From Syngnathus acus (lineage: Eukaryota; Chordata; Actinopteri; Syngnathiformes; Syngnathidae): 64,000 nt of DNA. Of the stretch, positions 1 to 64,000 are shown piece after piece; the first letter of the stretch is position 1, and the number at the start of each line of letters is the position of its first letter. The stretch is from NCBI RefSeq assembly GCF_901709675.1, contig NC_051088.1, forward strand, positions 2,652,664 to 2,716,663, in the 5' to 3' direction. The notes beneath the pieces are model-generated. The model was not told the DNA's origin. It saw only the letters and a list, made by a program, of their open reading frames with translations, and searched no databases. Position numbers and translations under genes: made by a program.

Positions 1-95
1 GAAGTACAGGCGGCGCTGGGCCTTCTTCGCCAGCGACGCGGTGTTGGTGGACCAGGAGAGATCCTCACTGATGTGCACCCCCAGAAATCTTGGAA
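1..95 (-). mobile_element. LINE fragment (L2/Rex1-type), reverse transcriptase C-terminal part
   Basis: Read on the minus strand it gives PRFLGVHISEDLSWSTNTAS and then KKAQRRLYF. This parallels [17 protein letters not shown] in the LINE at 36395-39604. It is cut by the window edge on one side and abuts Tc1 sequence on the other. Confidence 0.75.
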
Positions 96-104
96 CTACT
101 ACAT

Positions 105-820
105 GTTTTGGGATAGCCAATGTGCCTGGGCCAAATTCGATACCCAATTTTACACCATCTTGTACCACCATGCCACATGACAGATGGTATGGGGGTGCAT
201 TAGTTCCCATGGCATAGGTGACTTACATTTCTGTGAAGGCAACATAAATGCTAATAAGTACATACAGATTTTGGAGCAACATATGCTGCCGTCCAATCGA
301 CAACTTTTTCATGGGCACCACATTCTGCACGTGTTACAAAAATGTGGCTTTGAAGTAAAAGAGTCCAGGTTCTCCCCTGGCCCGCTTGCAGTCCAGACCT
401 GTCTCCCATTGAAAATGTGTGGCGCATTATGAGGCGTAAAATACGACGGGGAAGACCCCGGACTGTTGAACAACTGAAGTGGTTCATCAAGCAAGAATGG
501 GAAAGAATTCCACATGAGAAGCTAAGAGAATTAGTCTCCTCTCTTCCAAAACGTGTATTGAGTGTTATTAAAAGGAAAGGTGATGGCACGAAGTGGTAAA
601 CATGCCCTTTCCCAACTTCTACTGCACGTGTTGCAGCCATGAAATTCCAAGTTAATTATTATTTGAAAAATAAAATAAAGTTTATGAATTTGAGCATTAA
701 ATATGTTGCCTTTGTAGTGTATTCAATTGAATATAGTAGGTTGAAAAGGATTTTCAAATCATTGTATTTTGTTTTTATTTACGTTTTACACAATTTCACA
801 ACTTCAACCGAATCCGGTTT
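105..820 (+). pseudogene. Tc1-like transposase C-terminal remnant and element 3' region
   Basis: Three broken frames resemble the C-terminal half of fish Tc1 transposases: MVWGCISSHGIGDLHFCEGN (184 on), a short shifted stretch near 300-420, then WRIMRRKIRRGRPRTVEQLK ending TKW and a stop at 599. At least two frameshifts make it non-functional. The AT-rich sequence to about 820 is probably the 3' untranslated part; no inverted terminal repeat was fixed. Confidence 0.82.
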
Positions 821-2640
821 GTAGTCAATAGTAATGATAATGTCCTGTCTAGAATGAAGTTCTCTGATATGTTACGTGTCTGTGTGCTTTTGAATGTGAA
901 GACAGAAATAAAAAGAGTAAATGATAAACAGGCTTGGGGAGCATTACGTATTCAGAATACAAGAAAAACAACTGTATTCCAGTAACAGAAAAAACACGGA
1001 ATCAGATTACAGGTACATTTATTAAAAACGGGGATTATTTGCCAGGATTACATTTTCCACGTGGACAGACTGATGCTGTTGTTTACTTCAGCCCTCAGCG
1101 CAACTAGGGACTCAGTGGGGCACCGTGACTCCAGTCAATCGACGTGGCGTTGCTGAGAGCAAACTGGCCATGTCGTGTCTTCCACATGGGCATTAAAGGA
1201 GGAAGAGTTGACTGCCATTAACTGTTTGGAATCCACTCACTGAAGGACCGATTTATCTTAAATAACATTTCCCCCCAAAACATTTGAGCTGTCAGAGTTG
1301 TGCAATGACGGAGTTACGCTGCTAGCCTGCTGCACCCAAGTAAATATCACCTTGCTTTACAAATCACTCACAAATTTACTATTTCAAACCATATTACCAA
1401 TAAAAACAGCTAAACTTGGTACGGGCAAAAAAAAGTGGTATATCGTGAATTGTCAATCTTAAATAGGGAAAAAGGTGACGGCTTTTTCCCGTTCAATGGA
1501 GACAACAACACTGCTTCCAGTGGATGGAAGCACATGTGAATATCTGAGACTGTGTGTGTGTCTGTGCATGCGTGCGTGTGTGTGTGTGCGTGCGTGCGTG
1601 TGTACGTGTGAAAACGACGAGATGGTTCTGTCAAAAATAAATGCACGAGTCCACTGATCCACAAACGCATATTTGACATTTCACACACAGAATTTAATGC
1701 TTACAAATGATAAATACACACACAACAAAAAAAACATGCGAAAATTATGAATGTATTTGTGGATTGGAAAAACAGAATGTGTTTTTTGTGCATCCGAAAA
1801 TGTGAAAATTTAAGTGTATAAATTGCGGATGTAGTGTTTGTGTGAATAAGTTTGACACAAATCTCTCCCCATAAGGTTGAGTTGAGAAGCAGACGGAGAT
1901 GGAGTTGGGTGCAGAGTTCGGGGGGTGGGGGAGAGAAAGAAACAGACAGACAGACAGTACAATAGAGGAATTGGAGAAGAGAAAAGGATGTGTAGAACAT
2001 TTATTGCATCAGCGATAAGAATGCTATGGTAGCAGAATTAAAGGTGGCCATTATTAGCTTTACCTCTGCAACCATTTGCTCAAAGGCGAATGTGAAAATG
2101 GACAAAAGAATTTAGTAGCATTGTTATTGCCTGCAGCACGGAAAGCAGACGCCAATATGTGCGGTGATATGGAAGTGAAGCAGAACAAATCAGACCGTAC
2201 GTGTAAAAAAATTGGCTGCATCAAATTTGCTTACGTGATCAACATTTGTCACACAAAAACAACACACTTGCACATGCTAGGTGCATCTTACTAAATCATT
2301 CACAATTGGCTGAAACTGAAGTACATTTTGGGAGTTTACAATGGACTTGTAATTCGGGAGAGGAAGATGTTATTGGCATGATCTAAATGTCAGTCAAATG
2401 CATATCAGCAATGGTCACGTAACCACTCTGAAGCTGCTTGGCTGCTCCATATTCAGCCTTGAAATGCTGATGTCTTTGCATGGTATTGGCGGGGAGTGCA
2501 CACACGAGTCATGTGACGCACAGGCACGCACGCACACTTTGCTAGGGGCTTAATGTAGCAAGGGAAACTTCACTAAAGCACACCCAGCCATATCACTTGT
2601 ACAAATGCAGTATCTCATTAAACTTTGATGCCTTTCGCTG
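821..2640. other. Intron 1 sequence with a (TG)n tract and no recognised gene
   Basis: Apart from an interrupted TG/CG microsatellite at about 1546-1612, I see no coding exon, RNA gene or clear mobile element here. Open frames in this stretch have no recognisable similarity. Confidence 0.5.
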
Positions 2641-2649
2641 TATTATTTA

Positions 2650-3046
2650 AACACTTATGAGGTTATCCACAGGAAGAGGCTTGCCACCTTCTCCTGCTCA
2701 TCCTGCAGGAGAACATCCTGCTCTCCACACCTTTTTTGAATTTGTCTACACTGTTTGTACTATGTGTCCTCTCTGCATCCATTGCAGCCTGGTCATCCTG
2801 GAAGAGGGACCTTCCCATCTGTGGTCTCTTCTCAAGGTTTCTCATTTCCCCTGGCTGGAGTTTTGAGTTTTTCCTTGCCCTTTTGGGAGTTTAAGATCAG
2901 GGGATGTTTGAGAATATTTGCCATTTTTCACATGTCCTGAGTGTTGTTAGTCACCTAAATGTTGAACAGAGGGTGTGATTTACCGAAGTCAAATTCCTTG
3001 TTTGGCACGCTCAAACATGGCGAATAAAAAACTCTTGAATCTTTTG
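2650..3046 (+). repeat. Interspersed repeat of SINE/LINE 3'-end type, tail ACTCTTGAATCTT
   Basis: The stretch has a retroposon-like 3' end, AATAAAAAACTCTTGAATCTT (split here: AATAAAAAA then CTCTTGAATCTT) at about 3023-3043. The same AAAAACTCTTGAATCTTG recurs alone at 22564-22581. The GAGTTTTTCCTTGCC phrase at about 2864 is common in fish dispersed repeats. The family is not named with certainty. Confidence 0.45.
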
Positions 3047-3125
3047 GTTTCTCAAAAACCTGGCAAGATTGATTGCTAAGCAGGACACACACAAACCACC
3101 CCCCCACACATTTTCATATTTTGTG

Positions 3126-4460
3126 TACTGTATTTTTCGGACTATAAGTCGCGTTTTTTTCATAGTTTGGGTGGGGGGCGACTTATACTGAGGAGCGACT
3201 TATGTGTGAATTTTTTCACAAATTTTCAAAATTTAAAAAAATAGATAAGTGAAACCGCGATGTAGCAAGGGATTTCTGGTATTTGAATTTCAAGTGACGT
3301 CAGCGGCGCGGCGGTTGTTTACATAAAGGACAAAGATCACGGGATGACGAAGATGACGAAGGGCCCCACGTACTACCGGCATCATTAGCGGCTTTGTTTG
3401 TAAGTGACACGGAGGACGAAGAGTTTGAAGGATTTAATGATTTGGAGTGACACAGAAGGTTTGAAGAACTATTATGGCTTTTACGCACGCCCGGTCCTAC
3501 TCTACGGAGCTCTCTTTCACCTCCGTGGATGGAAGTCGGGGGCCGGCGCTCGGCCGGGTGGCTGTCCAGGGACGGTGAATGGGGCTCGGACATGGCTTTT
3601 ACGCACGCCCGGTCCTATTCTATGGGGCTCTCTTCCACCTCTGTGGCTGGAAGTGCCACCTCCGGGGATAGAAGTCCACGCCGCCACACGCCTGTAAGTC
3701 CACGCCGGTGCTTGGGGCCGTGTGGCAGTGAACTATTTATGTTATAGTTATTTGATATATTTCATTTCGTGTAGCAACTTGTACATGTTTTTATCGTTAC
3801 AGTTCAGTCGTTGTTGGCTCGCTGAACTCTGGTTTTGTTAAATAAAGAGCCGTTTACCAAACCCACGTCTTTCCTTGTACTTTGTTAACGCACAATATAG
3901 TTATATACTAGATCTGTGGAATAACGACGAGGCTGACGTCAGGGCGGACGCGCAGCGTTGTTGACAAAGGACGAGGAATTTGCTCAATGGATTTAATGAT
4001 TTGGAGTGACACAGATCGTTCGATAATATTATTGCTTATATAATAGTTATTTGATATATAATTTATATATCGTTATATGGGCCTTTGGAATATTTTGAAG
4101 TGCAACCGCCGTCAGCGGCGCGCACCCGGCCGGCATTGTTGACATAAAGGACGATCGATGGATTTAATGATTTGGAGTGACACAGATGGTTTTATAAACG
4201 TGTTATTTATGTAATAGTTATTTGAATAACTCTAAATGTTAACGTCAGGCCCGTTCTCAGCTCTTCGTTTGTGTTTATGTCACGTTAGCATACCGTATCG
4301 TTTAGCCTGTTGTTGCTCGTTCATGTCTGTTCTTGGTGTTGGATTTTGTCGAATAAATTTCCCCCAAAATGCGATTTATACTCCGGAGCGACTTATATAT
4401 GGTTTTTTTTCACTTTATTGTGCATTTTATGGCTAATGCAACGTATATTCCGGAGCGATA
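3126..4460 (+). mobile_element. Pogo-type MITE (copy A), TIR start CTGTATTTTTCGGACT
   Basis: The left end is TA then CTGTATTTTTCGGACTATAA, one of the MITE terminal types shared with 25763, 53851 and 56540. Inside, at about 3411-3450, is a relic of a transposase C-terminus (SDTEDEEFEGFNDLE then stop), and shorter repeats of it recur at about 3990 and 4160. Two direct copies of an ACGCACGCCCGGTCCTA unit lie at about 3483 and 3601. The right end is decayed near 4443-4460. Confidence 0.75.
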
Positions 4461-4701
4461 TGACTTTATTTATGTGGCACTTTTGTCAACGTCGTTTGCC
4501 GTAACATAACTAATTTTAATATGGAACCCGGTGTAACACTTAACAGTTTTTTGGTGGTGTGTGTGCCTCGAGATTTTTTCCAATGAAAAGGTGTGGCGTG
4601 GATGAAAAAAGATTTGGAAACACAGCTTTTTGTACCTGCTCTTTAAACTAAATGTACTGTTTACTCATACATATTTTTTCTCTCTGTTCTTCTCTCCACA
4701 G

Positions 4702-62146
<57,445 letters not shown>

Positions 62147-62545
62147 GTAAGTGCATTTATATCCTCTATTAGAGTGTTTCATAAGTCCTTGGTCCACATG
62201 TAAAATTGGCTTAGATAGTACAATAAATGTGTGTAAATAATAATATTAACTAAATTCAATTGCCATAATGTTACTGCTTGAGTTTATCACATTCTGAATG
62301 AAGCAATAATGTTTTGAGGATATTTAAACTAAAATTGAATCACATTTTTTGCTTAGGATACTAATGAAGGACCTGAAGTTTTTAGCTTCTTATTGTCACT
62401 TGACACCGGATAGATTACTAATGAAATTATGCTTGATTGGGGTATAAAGGCATGTGGTCTATTTAGTTTGTATAGACATTTTTATTGTATTGTCTAATCA
62501 GGGCTCCAGACTCATGTTTTTTTAATGGGAACACATAAATCACAA
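62147..62545. other. Intron after exon 19, no recognised feature
   Basis: No domain III S3-S4 exon is seen here. Confidence 0.45.
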
Positions 62546-62547
62546 AT

Positions 62548-62598
62548 GTGTGTGTGTGCGTGTGTGTGTGTGGGCGCGCGTGTGTGTATGTACGTATG
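62548..62598. repeat. (TG)n-rich microsatellite
   Basis: TG/CG alternating tract directly before a SINE. Confidence 0.85.
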
Positions 62599-62958
62599 CT
62601 CGGTGGGGCACTGGGTAGCTCGTCCGCCTCACAGTTAGGAGGGTGCGGGTTCGATTCCACCTCCGGCTCTCCCTGTTTGGAGTTTGCATGTTCTCCCCGG
62701 GCCAGCGTGGGTTTTCTCCGGGCACTCCGGTTTCCTCCCACATCCCAAAAACATGCTTGTTAGGCCGATTGAGCACTCCAAATTGTCCCTGGGTGTGAGT
62801 GTGAGTGCGGGTGCGAATAGTTGTTTGTCTCTGTGTGCCCTGCGACTGGCTGGCAACCGGTTCAGGGTGTCCCCCGCCTATTGCCTGATAGGCTGGATAG
62901 GCTCCAACACACCCGCGACCCCCGTGGGGACTAAGCGGTACAGAAAATGGATGGATGG
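62599..62958 (+). mobile_element. tRNA-derived SINE with GGAT tail, full length
   Basis: A box about GGGTAGCTCGTCCGCCTC and B box GGTTCGATTCC (about 62649) form a tRNA-like pol III promoter. The body has GGTTTCCTCCCACATCCC, GGCCGATTGAGCACTCC and GGCTGGCAACCGGTTCAGGG, ending GACTAAGCGGTACAGAAAAT and GGATGGAT. Microsatellites flank both sides. Confidence 0.9.
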
Positions 62959-62964
62959 ATATAT

Positions 62965-63001
<37 letters not shown>

Positions 63002-63021
63002 GCACGCACACACACACACAG
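62959..63021. repeat. (TA)n and (CA)n microsatellite
   Basis: A TA run at about 62961-63001 then a CA run to about 63020. Confidence 0.85.
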
Positions 63022-63812
63022 AAATGCGCAAGTTCATGGAAAATTTAGTAGCACTGTTTTTGCAGTCAAAATGCCTCCATTGAAGGGTAATTTGGAGCCT
63101 GATGCATGTATTACACAATAAGATTCTTCACCTGTCCATATGAAATGGACACATGCCTTTGACTTCCCAATCAATCAAGTTTTTATGCTTGGTTTGTTCC
63201 TCTGAGACACTTCTACTGTACTGTATGTGCACTCGCACTGCAGGACCAAATTTTCTGCCTGATGCATCATAGGATTTGAGGTTAATTGGATCAAACAATT
63301 AAGAACTCGCCTACTGATTGCAGCCATATTCAAGTGTTGCTCAGAGCTGTAGGATGTGTCTTGCATTTGTTTCTGACTTGTTGATTGTTATGTACCCGTC
63401 AATGTATTTTTTCTCTACTCCTTGTTTCTTGTGTCAAGTTTGAATGACCAGAAAAGAGAAGATTCATTATTCTATTCTTCAGCACTTACACAACTCCCTT
63501 TTCAGTTCGCCATATTAGAGTGGTTTTACATTCATAGATGGAATGTAAAACAATGTAAAACTTTTTATGGAGGCAATTGAAAAGATCAAAACTTCTCCAA
63601 CTTCTGTCCTTCTTCTTGAACTAAATGCCTCTCCACAGTGTCCAATACCTCAGCCCAAACCGGTGAATGGACTCCTGTCAGTGTCTACTGAGTGGCAAAA
63701 ACAAGCGCCACCATCCCACAATGACCTTTTGCTTAGTTGCTGTTGCTTAATCTGTCAAGCTTTCAATAGGATGCCTTTTTTGAGGAAATTCAATTTTATT
63801 TTCATAAAACGT
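63022..63812. other. Intron sequence with no recognised feature
   Basis: No sodium channel exon or clear repeat is visible. Confidence 0.4.
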
Positions 63813-63814
63813 AT

Positions 63815-63887
63815 ACAGTGATCCCTTGTTTTTCACGGGAGATGCAACGAAAAATGAAAATCCGCAAAGTAGAAACGATATCGGCGG
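63815..63887 (+). mobile_element. MITE end (CAGTGATCCCTTG type), cut by a SINE
   Basis: TACAGTGATCCCTTGTTTTT followed by CACGGGAGATG is a typical left end of a Tigger-like MITE. The SINE at 63888 interrupts it. Confidence 0.5.
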
Positions 63888-64000
63888 CTCGGTGGCGCAC
63901 TGGGTAGCACGTCCGCCTCACAGTTAGGAGGGTGCGGGTTCGATTCCACCTCCGGCCCTCCCTGTGTGGAGTTTGCATGTTCTCCCCGGGCCCGCGTGGG
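63888..64000 (+). mobile_element. tRNA-derived SINE with GGAT tail (5' part, cut by window end)
   Basis: GGCTCGGTGGCGCACTGGGT, a B box GGTTCGATTCC and TTTGCATGTTCTCCCCGGG match the SINE at 62599 with few differences. The 3' part lies beyond the window. Confidence 0.88.

Noticed and set aside
62147-64000. Search for the domain III S3-S4 alternative exons known as 18N/18A
   Set aside because: No frame with the expected S3-S4 residues and flanking splice sites was seen, so the pair presumably lies past the window end.

Overview
The window is part of a vertebrate, almost certainly teleost fish, genome. It carries the 5' half to two thirds of one voltage-gated sodium channel alpha-subunit gene on the + strand, best matched to scn8a (Nav1.6; the fish co-ortholog, scn8aa or scn8ab, cannot be decided here). 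Nineteen exons are visible between 4702 and 62146. Two of them, at 10983 and 11294, are the alternative exon pair 5N/5A. Using either one, the exons join with compatible phases at every junction into one open frame of about 1,161 codons. This frame runs from the cytoplasmic N-terminus just before domain I S1, through all of domains I and II and the linkers, to S3 of domain III. The first coding exon lies upstream of the window; domain III S3-S4 onward lies downstream. Exon numbers here are sequential and assume one upstream coding exon.

Nearly everything else is intronic, and most of it is transposable elements (TEs). The mix is typical of ray-finned fish: Rex3 (RTE-clade LINE), L2/Rex1-type LINEs, Tc1/mariner, pogo-like and hAT DNA transposons, tRNA-derived SINEs and a non-autonomous LTR element.

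Layout: 1-4701 intron 1 (LINE and Tc1 scraps, a pogo-type MITE). 4702-5875 exons 2-4, with a U12-type AT-AC intron between 2 and 3. 5876-10982 intron with LINE, Rex3, SINE and MITE fragments. 10983-11385 exons 5N and 5A. 11386-18807 intron with a twin-primed Rex3 inside a DNA transposon and a second MITE holding a 646-bp copy of part of that Rex3. 18808-22472 exons 6-8. 22473-29112 LTR element, degenerate Rex3, pogo MITE and a small hAT. 29113-35519 exons 9-13. 35520-46748 the largest intron: an L2-type LINE, and a nest of hAT within hAT holding a pogo-like transposon with an uninterrupted 429-aa transposase. 46749-49249 exons 14-17. 49250-56000 SINEs, nested hATs and a pogo MITE. 56001-56155 exon 18. 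56156-61972 a pogo MITE interrupted by a mariner-like element and a full-length Rex3. 61973-62146 exon 19. 62147-64000 SINEs and microsatellites.

I found no other host gene, no functional RNA gene and no CRISPR array. The most notable features are the relics of transposition. They include exact target-site duplications for several elements, a DNA-level copy of a twin-primed LINE piece placed inside a nearby MITE, MITE families carrying tandem relics of a pogo transposase C-terminus, and an 87-bp sequence present twice, identical and inverted, about 44 kb apart.
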